NCBI GenBank assembly: GCA_035519675.1
Contig: DATIWB010000025.1
Location: forward strand, 37,526-101,525
Direction: 5' to 3'
Length of the DNA: 64,000 nucleotides
Source: RPRB01 sp035519675
GTDB lineage: Bacteria > Myxococcota > Myxococcia > Myxococcales > Myxococcaceae
The translations under genes were made by a program, and so were the position numbers. The notes beneath the pieces are model-generated. The model was not told the origin of the DNA and did no database searches. It saw nothing but the letters and a program-made list of their open reading frames with translations. Below are positions 25,985-33,431 of the stretch, piece after piece; the first letter of the stretch is position 1; each line of letters begins with the position of its first letter.

Positions 25985-27436
25985 GTGCCGCCCGACGCTC
26001 CAGCTGACACGGACGAGGACACGAGGCGCGCGCGGTGGCTGCTGCTCGCGGCGCTGTCGGCCGGAGCGGCGCTGCGCGGCTGGCTGGCCCTCACCGACCA
26101 GGGCATCGCCTGGCCGGACGAGATCTACCAGTCGCTCGAGCCGGCGCACCGGCTGGTCTGGGGCCGTGGCTGGGTGCCGCTCGAGTTCCGCGAAGGGCTG
26201 CGCACCTGGGTGCTGCCGGGGCTGGTGGCCGGCCTGCTCGAGGTGCTCCGCGGGCTCGGGTTCTCGCGGCCGGCGCTGTACGTGCCCGCGGCCAAGCTGG
26301 TCTTCGCCGCGGTGGGCGTGGCCACCGCGTGGGCCACGGCACGTCTGGCCCGCCGGATGGGCGCGGGCCCCCTCGAATCGACCGCCGCCGGTGCGCTCTG
26401 GGCGCTGGCCGCCCCGGCCATCTACTTCGCCCCGCGCGGGCTCTCCGAGCCTCTGTCGGCGTTCCCGGTGACGCTCGGCCTCGCCTGGGCCCTGCCGGCT
26501 GGCGCAACGCGGCGGGAGCGGGGCCTCGGTGCGGCGCTCCTGGGGTTCGCGGTGCTGCTCCGGCTGCAGGACGCCCTGCTCTGCGTGGCGCTGGTGGGCG
26601 CCTGGCTGGTCCGGCGGCGCTGGCGCGCGGCAGCCGAGGTGACGGTGATGCTCCTCGGCTGGGCGCTGCTCCTCGGGCTCCTCGACCGGCTGACCTGGGG
26701 TGGCTGGTTCCACTCGGCGCTGGCGTACTGGCGCTACAACTGGGTGCAGGGCAAGGGCGCGCTCTTCGGCGCCTCACCGCCGAGCTACTACCTCCGGGTC
26801 CTGTGGACCTCGATGCCGCCCGTCTCGGCGGTGATGGCCCCCGCGGTGCTCCTCGGGCTCCGGCGGGCGCCGGCGCTGGCGGCGGCGGTGCTGCTCTTCC
26901 TCGCGGTGCACAGCGCCATCCCACACAAGGAGCTGCGGTTCATCCTCCCGGTGCTGCCGGCGGCGATGGCGCTCGCGGGGGTGGGGCTTGCGGTGACGAG
27001 CACCCGAGTGGACAGGCGGATCCCGGCCGGGCTGGCGCTGCTCGCCGCCGTGCTGTCGGGCGCGCGGTTCCACACCCTCAATTTTGGTCAGCTCGGGGCC
27101 TACGACGGCCAGCGGGATGCGGTGAGCGCGTACGACGACTTCGGCCCGGTGAACCGCCTGCTGCTGGTGGCCAGCGAGCTGCCCGGGCTGTGCGGGCTCA
27201 AGGTGGAGGCGACGCACATCGCCTGGGCCGGGGGCTACACGTACTTCCATCGCGACGCGCCGATGTACTCGCACCTCGGTCCGCCCCGCGGGGCGCGGCA
27301 CTACGACGTCGTCCTCACCGCGGCCTTCGCAGTGCCGCCGCAGGCGGTGGTGGCCCGCGACGGGCCGGTGGTGCTCGCCAGGCTCTTCGACGGACCCTGC
27401 GTTCCCGACCTCGGGTACCGGTCCGAGCTGCCCTGA
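25985..27436 (+). CDS. GT22-like (Alg9/PIG-B type) membrane mannosyltransferase
   Basis: A 483-residue protein with about ten membrane segments. The first loop has the acidic motif GIAWPDEIYQSLEPAHRLVWG and REGLRTWVLPG; a later loop has the family hallmark HKELRFILPVLPA. These define the polyprenyl/dolichol-phosphate-mannose-dependent GT22 family, best known from eukaryotic N-glycan and GPI synthesis and scattered in bacteria. The C-terminal ~100 residues are soluble. The start is GTG 25985. The acceptor is unknown; a mannosylated lipid or envelope glycan is a reasonable guess. It diverges from hprK and converges with a YceI gene 16 bp away. Confidence 0.85.
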   Translation: MPPDAPADTDEDTRRARWLLLAALSAGAALRGWLALTDQGIAWPDEIYQSLEPAHRLVWGRGWVPLEFREGLRTWVLPGLVAGLLEVLRGLGFSRPALYVPAAKLVFAAVGVATAWATARLARRMGAGPLESTAAGALWALAAPAIYFAPRGLSEPLSAFPVTLGLAWALPAGATRRERGLGAALLGFAVLLRLQDALLCVALVGAWLVRRRWRAAAEVTVMLLGWALLLGLLDRLTWGGWFHSALAYWRYNWVQGKGALFGASPPSYYLRVLWTSMPPVSAVMAPAVLLGLRRAPALAAAVLLFLAVHSAIPHKELRFILPVLPAAMALAGVGLAVTSTRVDRRIPAGLALLAAVLSGARFHTLNFGQLGAYDGQRDAVSAYDDFGPVNRLLLVASELPGLCGLKVEATHIAWAGGYTYFHRDAPMYSHLGPPRGARHYDVVLTAAFAVPPQAVVARDGPVVLARLFDGPCVPDLGYRSELP

Positions 27437-27452
27437 TCGGCCGAGCCCTGGC

Positions 27453-28181
27453 TCAGGGTGAGACCGGGATGAGCCGCAGGTCGAAGGTGACGGTCACCGC
27501 GTCGCCGACCTTTATCTCCGCGAACAGCACCTTGGTCGGCCTCACCAACACCCCGTGGTCGGCCAGGACGACGGTGGACCGGCCGCGAGCCCGGAGCCCG
27601 GTGCCGTCCCGCAGCACCCGCACCAGCTCCTTGCCCGGATGCGTGACGCCGTGGAGGGTCCAGCGGACGTCGAGCTCCACCCGGACGGGCTTCCGGCTCT
27701 CGAGCAGCGCCACGTCGTCCAGCGGCCGCGCCCCGAGCACCTCGAGACGGATGTCGGGAAAGGCCACCGACTCGGAGCCGCTCGCCGGGAGCCGGTCCTG
27801 GCCGTCGCAGACGTGCTCCTTCGGGAAGCGCCCACCGGCGCCGTAGTCCAGCCCCAGCGCCTCGCGCATGTGGCAGTCGCGGGTGCCGCCGTCGCCGCGG
27901 ATGGCGGCGATGGGCACGACCACCCAACCCGACCCGGAGGCCAGGGTCGCCGGATCCAGGGTCACCTCACCGCGGATCTCCTGCGCAGTCTGGGTGTGGG
28001 TGCCGAGGCTGTAGACCACGAACGCCTCGGCCTTGCTCCCCTCGGCCGGCGGCGCCACCCGGAACGTCCGGGGCTCCGCGGCGGCGAGCGTCGGGACGAG
28101 CAGTGCCAGGGCGAGGAATGGCGCGGCGCTCACGCTCTGACGGCGACCGGGAGGGAGAACAACGTGCTGTCGTGCGTCCAT
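27453..28181 (-). CDS. YceI-family exported lipid-binding-like protein
   Basis: About 242 residues: a signal peptide (PFLALALLVPTLAAA) and a YceI-like lipocalin-type barrel. The family order is present: EIRGEVTLDPATL, VPIAAIRGDGGTRDCHMREAL, FPDIRLEVLG, TLHGVTHPGKEL, then a C-terminal block of strands (KVGDAVTVTFDLRL). YceI proteins bind isoprenoid or other lipids in the periplasm. The start at ATG 28181 has GGAGG a few bases upstream, giving a longish n-region; GTG at the VSAAPF codon is the alternative. Confidence 0.82.
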   Translation of the reverse strand: MDARQHVVLPPGRRQSVSAAPFLALALLVPTLAAAEPRTFRVAPPAEGSKAEAFVVYSLGTHTQTAQEIRGEVTLDPATLASGSGWVVVPIAAIRGDGGTRDCHMREALGLDYGAGGRFPKEHVCDGQDRLPASGSESVAFPDIRLEVLGARPLDDVALLESRKPVRVELDVRWTLHGVTHPGKELVRVLRDGTGLRARGRSTVVLADHGVLVRPTKVLFAEIKVGDAVTVTFDLRLIPVSP

Positions 28182-28366
28182 CCCTCCTCCGGCGCCCGGG
28201 CCCCGGCCGGGAACGGTCAGGACCCCGGTGAGCATCCCCCACCAGCGACGGGTCATCGTGAAGCCTCCGCGGCCAGGGTGGCCGGCCGAGGGCTGTCCGT
28301 GATGCCGCGCTGAGTTATTGCCGAGGCGCTTGGCCTGCCGGAGCAGCCCGGGCAGAGTTCACCGCC

Positions 28367-28717
28367 ATGTCCGATTGCGTGTTCTGCAAGATCCGGGACG
28401 GGCAGATCCCCGCCAAGCTGGTGATGCGTGACGACCGGTGCCTCGCCTTCGAGGACATCAATCCGCAGGCCCCGGTGCACGTGCTCTTCGTCCCGCTCCA
28501 GCACATCCCGTCGAACGACGCGGTCACCCCGGAGGACCGTGAGCTGGTCGGCCACCTGGTCCTCTCCGCGTCGCGGGTGGCGGCGGAGCGGGGAATCGCC
28601 GAGTCCGGCTACCGCCTGGTGATGAACAACGGGCCCGACGCCGGCCAGGCCGTGTTCCACCTGCACCTGCATCTGCTCGGTGGCCGACCCTTCAAGGGCG
28701 GCATGGTGCCGCGCTGA
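28367..28717 (+). CDS. hinT: HIT-family nucleotide hydrolase (HinT-like)
   Basis: A 116-residue protein with the full HIT domain: CVFCKIRDGQIPAKLV, FEDINPQAPVHVLFVP, and the catalytic triad HLHLHLLGG preceded by NNGPDAGQAVFH. It hydrolyses purine phosphoramidates such as aminoacyl-adenylate adducts in the cytoplasm. Full length. Transcribed ahead of the Fur-family gene with a 160-bp gap of lower GC content. Confidence 0.96.
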   Translation: MSDCVFCKIRDGQIPAKLVMRDDRCLAFEDINPQAPVHVLFVPLQHIPSNDAVTPEDRELVGHLVLSASRVAAERGIAESGYRLVMNNGPDAGQAVFHLHLHLLGGRPFKGGMVPR

Positions 28718-28723
28718 AAGATG

Positions 28724-28855
28724 TCATTCGCTTGCATCAGCGGATGCGAGGCGTTTGAACTTCTCGCGCAGCTCATGAGCCAACGGCTCGGAATTGCTGA
28801 GCAGCGTCTTGGCGACTCCCTTGCACCAAGCGAGAGCCCTTGGATGCCCCGACAT
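28724..28855 (-). CDS. Possible small ORF in a lower-GC gap, function unknown
   Basis: A 43-codon frame (MSGHPRALAWCKGVAKTLLS, ending LREKFKRLASADASE) on the minus strand between hinT and the Fur-family gene. Its composition is less GC-rich and its codon use more varied than the flanks, and the peptide looks like a real basic helix. No ribosome binding site precedes the ATG, so it may be the tail of a lost or transferred gene. Weak call. Confidence 0.25.
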   Translation of the reverse strand: MSGHPRALAWCKGVAKTLLSNSEPLAHELREKFKRLASADASE

Positions 28856-28877
28856 GCGGGGCCGCGAGGAGGAGACC

Positions 28878-29345
28878 ATGGCCAGCCCCGAAACCGCGTC
28901 CTGGGGTAATGGCGAGCACCCGGGCGGCACGATGGCCCGCGGGACGGAGGCGCGTCGGGCGCTCCGCGAGGCCGGACTCCGGGTGACAGAGCAACGCCTA
29001 CGCGTGTACGAGGCGCTCGAGAAGGCGGTCCGGCCCATGAGCCACCCCGAGATGGTGGCGCTGCTCCCGCAGGACGGGATGGACCGCACCACCGTCTACC
29101 GCATCCTGATGGACCTCACCGAGCGTGGGTTGGCGCACCGGCGGGACCTGGGCGACCACGTGTGGCGGTTCGACCTGCGCGGGCCGGGCCCGCGTCGCCA
29201 CGAGCAGAACCACCCGCACTTCAGCTGCACCGAGTGCGGAGCGTTGGAGTGCCTCCCGGTCGACGCGGTGACGCTGTCCCCGGCGCTGGCCTCCCGCTCC
29301 CCGGCGGAGATCCACGTCCGCGGCCGCTGCCTGCGCTGCGCCTAG
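28878..29345 (+). CDS. Fur-family metal- or peroxide-responsive repressor
   Basis: A 155-residue protein with the Fur winged helix (REAGLRVTEQRLRVYEALE, DRTTVYRILMDLTERGLAHR) and the dimerisation domain. Metal residues are HPHFSCTECG and a second pair, GRCLRC, at the extreme C-terminus, giving the structural Cys4 zinc site. Whether it senses Fe, Zn, Mn or peroxide cannot be decided. The start is set by GAGGAGGAG just before ATG 28878. Its TAG stop is embedded in a copy of the intergenic repeat, which follows immediately. Confidence 0.9.
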   Translation: MASPETASWGNGEHPGGTMARGTEARRALREAGLRVTEQRLRVYEALEKAVRPMSHPEMVALLPQDGMDRTTVYRILMDLTERGLAHRRDLGDHVWRFDLRGPGPRRHEQNHPHFSCTECGALECLPVDAVTLSPALASRSPAEIHVRGRCLRCA

Positions 29346-29424
29346 GTCAGGGCGGCCGCACCGAGGTCCGGGGCACGGGGTCCCTGGGGCGCTCATGTCG
29401 GCGAGCGCGAGGCGGCCGCGGTCG
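29342..29424 (+). repeat. Copy of the dispersed intergenic repeat after the Fur-family gene
   Basis: CTAGGTCAGGGCGGCCGC at 29342-29359 is identical to the start of the array at 47303 and begins at the TAG stop of the Fur-family gene. A diverged continuation (CGAGGTCCGGGG) follows, and a second core-like stretch AGGCGGCCGCGGTCG lies at 29410-29424. No full 61-bp unit remains, so this is a degenerate or founder copy. Confidence 0.6.
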
Positions 29425-29542
29425 GCGATGTTCTCCAGGCTCCTCGGTCGCGCCGCCGCATCCAGCTGTGGCCAAGCGACCCCGGAACGGCTAGGAGAGC
29501 CGACCGGAAGCGCCTCGGAAGCCCCTGCACAGGATGGGAACG

Positions 29543-30016
29543 ATGCACCGTTGGGTCGTGGTGTGCGCCGCCGTCATCGTCGCGGCATGTGACCAGTACA
29601 CGGAACCCCCTCCGCCGCGAGACGTCCAGCCGCTGAGCACTCGCGGGCAGGAGATGGCCTGGGCGGGCATCGACTACGCCGGGACGGGCCACGGGCGAGA
29701 CCAGCGAAACGGCACCGGTGGCATCAACTCGGACATGAACGACACCCAGGAGATGGAGGTCGACCGGGAGGACGACCCCGGGCCTCCCGCGGGGAGCGGC
29801 AGCTTCGGACTGGCCATCACCGAGTCCGCTCCGGGCCGCGGCTCGACCGCGCCGGCGGCAGACCTCGACCAGCCCGAGCTGCGCAACGCCCAGCGCGGCG
29901 GCCGCGTGTTCCGCCCGAGCGACCACTACTTCATCAACGGCGTCGACCAGGGCCCGAGCTGGGACGCAGCGCCGGGCACGGGCGGTCCGAACAAGGCGAA
30001 GGTGAAGCAGCCCTAG
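29543..30016 (+). CDS. Lipoprotein of unknown function
   Basis: A 157-residue protein with a lipoprotein signal (HRWVVVCAAVIVAAC, then DQYTEPPPP). The mature part is hydrophilic, rich in Gly, Asp and Pro, with the phrase EEMEVDREDDPGPPAG-like acidic stretch and no recognised domain; low complexity suggests a disordered envelope protein. ATG 29543 is chosen over 29534 because AGGA lies 8 bp upstream. Convergent with the end of the B12 operon, 25 bp apart. Confidence 0.72.
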   Translation: MHRWVVVCAAVIVAACDQYTEPPPPRDVQPLSTRGQEMAWAGIDYAGTGHGRDQRNGTGGINSDMNDTQEMEVDREDDPGPPAGSGSFGLAITESAPGRGSTAPAADLDQPELRNAQRGGRVFRPSDHYFINGVDQGPSWDAAPGTGGPNKAKVKQP

Positions 30017-30041
30017 CTCGGTCGCTGGCTGCGCCGGCCCG

Positions 30042-30800
30042 TCACCCCCGGGTCGGAAAGCGAACCTCGACCGTGTAGCAGCCCGGCGCGGGGGGAAGCG
30101 GCAGCGCACCGGGGACGACGCAGTCGCGCGCGGCGCGGTCGAGCTGATCCGAGCCCGTCGTCCCGAGCAGGCCCACGTCGCTGGGCCGTCCGGCGGCGTC
30201 GAGACAGAAGTGGAGCGGGACGCCGGGGATGGCGTGCCGCACGGCGCGGACCAGGGTGGCCGGGGCACACCGCTCCGCGGACCACGCCAGCCGCTGGGAG
30301 AGCTCGGCGAGGAGCGACACCCCGGCCGAGCCACCCGTGCCTGGCCCCGCCTGACCGGAGCCCTGTCGGGTCGGCAGGGCTGCCGTCCCCGAGCCGGAGG
30401 AGGGCGAATCGGCGAGCACCCACACGTCGGACTGCACCGGGGTGACGACCGCCGCGGCGCGCGCGGGACTCTCCGAGTCGCCCGTCACCGCGGGTCCCGG
30501 CGGCGACTCCGTCCGGCGCGCTCCACGTGGCTCCGGGCGGGTGGGAGCGCGCGGCGCCGGCTTCGCCGCGGACACGGGGAGAGCTGCCTCGGTCCCCAGC
30601 TCCAGCGCCTCGCGCCTGGCCGAGCCGGCGGCAGCCTCGCCCGGGGACGTGATGGACGTCTTCCCTGTCTCCACCAGCGACACCCGCATCGGGGGCAGGC
30701 GGGAGACACCGGGAGGCGCGGCCCCGAGCAGCGCGGCCAGCACGGAGAGGTGAACCGCGGCCGAGGCGGCCACCGCGCGGGACAGAGGCGGAGCGCTCAC
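30042..30800 (-). CDS. TonB-like energy transducer, last gene of the B12 uptake operon
   Basis: A 252-residue protein: a short cytoplasmic start and one membrane anchor (about 8-30, VAASAAVHLSVLAALLGAA), a long Pro/Ala/Glu-rich periplasmic spacer, and a TonB-C-like end (VPLHFCLDAAGRPSDVGLLG, ending GCYTVEVRFPTRG). It should couple inner-membrane proton force to the outer-membrane receptor BtuB. ExbB and ExbD are not encoded here and must be supplied elsewhere. Its GTG overlaps the btuD stop (GTGA), so it is a dedicated TonB co-translated with the transporter. Confidence 0.82.
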   Translation of the reverse strand: MSAPPLSRAVAASAAVHLSVLAALLGAAPPGVSRLPPMRVSLVETGKTSITSPGEAAAGSARREALELGTEAALPVSAAKPAPRAPTRPEPRGARRTESPPGPAVTGDSESPARAAAVVTPVQSDVWVLADSPSSGSGTAALPTRQGSGQAGPGTGGSAGVSLLAELSQRLAWSAERCAPATLVRAVRHAIPGVPLHFCLDAAGRPSDVGLLGTTGSDQLDRAARDCVVPGALPLPPAPGCYTVEVRFPTRG

Positions 30801-31579
30801 CGCGTCCCCCGGGGAGCGAAGAGCCGGTGCCCGCTCTCGGTGCGCGCCTCGGCCAGGCCGAGGCCGTAGAGGCGGCCCAGCCGCTCGGCGTCCAGCAGCT
30901 CGGCCGATGGGCCCTGGCCCAGCACCCTGCCGTCGCGGAGCAGCAGGGCCTGGTCGGCGAAGGCCGCCGCGAGGTTGGGGTCATGGAGCACGGCGATGGC
31001 CGCGAGGCCCCCCCGGACCCGGGCGCGCACCCGATCCAGCACCTGCGCCTGGTGCTGCAGGTCGAGGAAGGCGGTGGGCTCGTCGAGCAAGAGCAGCGCG
31101 GGCTCCTGGGCCAGCGCCCGGGCGACGAGCAGCAGCCGCCGCTCGCCACCGGAGAGCCGGGAGACCACCCTCCCCGCCAGGTGCTCGATGCCGAGCTCGG
31201 CGAGGACCGCCCGGGCGACGGCGAGGTCCTTCGGCCCCGGCAGGCCCCACGCCCCCTGGTGCGGCGCGCGGCCCATCAGCACCAGCTCCAGGCCGGTGAA
31301 GCCCCCATCCCCGTCGAACGCCTGGGGGACCCAGGCCACGCGCCGGGCGAGCGCGCGGCGCTCCCAGCCGGCCACCGGCCTCCCGAACAGGCGCACCTCC
31401 CCGGCGAGCGGCCGCAGCAGCCCGAGCACGGTCTTGAGCAGGGTGCTCTTCCCGGATCCGTTCGGGCCGAGCACCGCCCAGAGCGTGCCCGGGGCCACGG
31501 CGAGCGACAGCTCGGAGACCACCGGGCAGCCGCCGTACCCCGCCGCGAGCCCCGCCGTCTCCAGCGCGGGGGCGGTCAT
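30797..31579 (-). CDS. btuD: Cobalamin ABC transporter ATP-binding protein
   Basis: A 260-residue ATPase of the B12/iron-siderophore importer family. Walker A is GPNGSGKSTLLK, the Q-loop region AWVPQAF, the signature RLSGGERRLLLVARAL, Walker B LLLLDEPTAFLD and the switch His in AVLHDPN. ATG 31579 overlaps the btuC stop (ATGA). The riboswitch and btuB upstream in the same operon make cobalamin the expected substrate. Confidence 0.93.
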   Translation of the reverse strand: MTAPALETAGLAAGYGGCPVVSELSLAVAPGTLWAVLGPNGSGKSTLLKTVLGLLRPLAGEVRLFGRPVAGWERRALARRVAWVPQAFDGDGGFTGLELVLMGRAPHQGAWGLPGPKDLAVARAVLAELGIEHLAGRVVSRLSGGERRLLLVARALAQEPALLLLDEPTAFLDLQHQAQVLDRVRARVRGGLAAIAVLHDPNLAAAFADQALLLRDGRVLGQGPSAELLDAERLGRLYGLGLAEARTESGHRLFAPRGTR

Positions 31580-32601
31580 GCCGGGTGCTCCCGCCGGTTG
31601 AGGAGCCACACGAAGAGCGGTCCGCCGAGCACCGCGGTCACCACGCCCACCGGCGGCTCGGCATGGAAGACCCCGAAGAGCAGACGGGTCGCCGCGTCGG
31701 CCAGCACCAGGAACGCCGCGCCTCCGAGCGCGCTCGCCGGGACGAGCAGGCGCTGGTCCGGACCGAGCCACAGCCGGAGCAGGTGGGGCACGATGAGGCC
31801 CACGAAGCCCACCAGCCCGGCGAGGGCCACCGCGCCGGCGACGCTCAGCGAGGCAGCGAGCAGCACCAGCGCGCGCGTGCGCCGCACCGGGACTCCGAGG
31901 GAGGCCGCCTCGTCGTCCCCGAGCGACAGGAGGTTGAGCCGGGCGGACTCGGCCCAGAGGACCCCCAGCGCCAGCAGCTGGAACGCACCGCCCACCAGCA
32001 ATGTTCGGGGCTGCTCGTAGCCCAGGCTCCCGGCAAGCCAGTACAGCACCTCACCCAGCCGGTCCGGGGTGAGCAGGGTCTTGATGCAGGTGATGACCGC
32101 GGCGGCAAAGGCATTGAACACCACGCCGGTCAGCAGCGCCGCATAGGGCGAGCTCTGCGCCCGCCCCGCGGCCAGGACCAGCGCCATCGCCGCCACCGCG
32201 CCCACGAAGGCGAAGAGCGACGGTCCGGCCAGGGCCTGCAGCCCCAGCGCGAGGGCCAGCGTCGCTCCCAGGGCTGCGCCTCCGGAGACCCCGAGCACGT
32301 ATGGATCGGCCAGCGGGTTCCTGAGCAAGGCCTGGAGCGCGCTCCCGCTCGCGGCCAGCGAGGCCCCGACCAGCGCCCCGAGGACCGCGCGGGGGATGCG
32401 CAGCCCGAACAGCACCCGCCCGTCCGGGGAGGCCGGCTCGGCCAGCGCGCGGAGGAGATGGACCGGGTACTCACCGAGCAGCACCGAGGTGCCCAGGGAG
32501 AGGACGGCCAGGCCCAGCAGTCCGCCCAGGACGAGGCTGGCCCGGGCGGGGGTGAAGCGCACCGCCGAGGAGACCCTGACCGGCTCGGCCACGGTGGTCA
32601 T
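31576..32601 (-). CDS. btuC: Cobalamin ABC transporter permease (FecCD/BtuC family)
   Basis: A 341-residue membrane protein with about ten hydrophobic segments. It carries FecCD hallmarks: RIPRAVLGALVGASLAASGSALQALLRNPLADPYVLGVSGGAALG and, near the C-terminus, GLVGFVGLIVPHLLRLWLGPDQR, the loop touching the ATPase. It forms the dimeric inner-membrane channel. Overlaps btuF upstream and btuD downstream by ATGA. Confidence 0.95.
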   Translation of the reverse strand: MTTVAEPVRVSSAVRFTPARASLVLGGLLGLAVLSLGTSVLLGEYPVHLLRALAEPASPDGRVLFGLRIPRAVLGALVGASLAASGSALQALLRNPLADPYVLGVSGGAALGATLALALGLQALAGPSLFAFVGAVAAMALVLAAGRAQSSPYAALLTGVVFNAFAAAVITCIKTLLTPDRLGEVLYWLAGSLGYEQPRTLLVGGAFQLLALGVLWAESARLNLLSLGDDEAASLGVPVRRTRALVLLAASLSVAGAVALAGLVGFVGLIVPHLLRLWLGPDQRLLVPASALGGAAFLVLADAATRLLFGVFHAEPPVGVVTAVLGGPLFVWLLNRREHPA

Positions 32602-33431
32602 CGCACGGCTCCGGGATGCACCAGGGCGAAGAGCTGCTCGAGCCCCCGCCCGAGCGCCGGACCGGGGTGGAGGAGTGCCTGGCCGGGCACCTCGGCCCAG
32701 CGCGCCTCGGCGAGGCCGGGGAGCGTCCGGAGCCGGTCGCGCCCTGCCGGGGTGTCGGCCGCGTCGAGGATGAGCTCCGGGTGGCTGCGGAGCGCGCGCT
32801 CCACCGAGTAGACCGGGTACGGGCCGCCGGCGTCGCGGGCCACGTTCACTGCCCCGGCGTCGGCGAGCAGCTCGTCGGCGAAGCCGCCCGGACCGGCCAC
32901 CACCAGCGGCTCGAAGCCGTAGACGAGCAGCACCCGGACCGGCCGCCAGGCGCGCGCCTGCTCGCGGATGCGCGCCCGGGTCGCCTCCAGCTCCCGCGCC
33001 AGGGCCTCGCCCTGCTCGACCCGGCCCAGCGCCTTCCCGGTGGCGCGCTCGGCAGCGAGCACGTCCGCCACCGTCCCCAGCGGCAGCAGCAGCACCGCCG
33101 CTCCGAGCTCGGCCATGGTCTCCACCGCCCGACGGTTGCCCGGTCCGGGCTGGGCGAGGACCAGGTCCGGGTGGAGCGCCATCACCGCCTCCACGCTCGG
33201 GTCGACGAACCCCCCCACTCGCGGCAGCCGCGCCACCTCGGGCCGCTCGTCGAACCGCGACACCCCCACCAGCCGGTCCCCGGCGCCGAGCGCCAGCACG
33301 ACGTCGGTGAGCGACGGCGCGAGCGTCACCACCCGGCGCACCTCTCCCCTCGGCGCGGGGCCCAGCATCCGGAGCGGACCCGGGTCCGCACCGGCGCCGA
33401 GCACCAGGAGCGAGAGGAGGGCGGCGATCAC
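32598..33431 (-). CDS. btuF: Cobalamin-binding periplasmic protein (BtuF-like)
   Basis: A 277-residue TroA/BtuF-type class III binding protein with a short signal peptide. The two-lobe pattern is clear: RVVTLAPSLTDVVLALGAGDRLVGVS, RLPRVGGFVDPSVEAVMALHPDLVLA, then the long connecting helix and the second lobe with YPVYSVERALRSHPELILDA. It delivers B12 from BtuB to BtuC/D. The GTG start overlaps the upstream lipoprotein stop (GTGA 33428-33431). Confidence 0.92.
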   Translation of the reverse strand: MIAALLSLLVLGAGADPGPLRMLGPAPRGEVRRVVTLAPSLTDVVLALGAGDRLVGVSRFDERPEVARLPRVGGFVDPSVEAVMALHPDLVLAQPGPGNRRAVETMAELGAAVLLLPLGTVADVLAAERATGKALGRVEQGEALARELEATRARIREQARAWRPVRVLLVYGFEPLVVAGPGGFADELLADAGAVNVARDAGGPYPVYSVERALRSHPELILDAADTPAGRDRLRTLPGLAEARWAEVPGQALLHPGPALGRGLEQLFALVHPGAVR

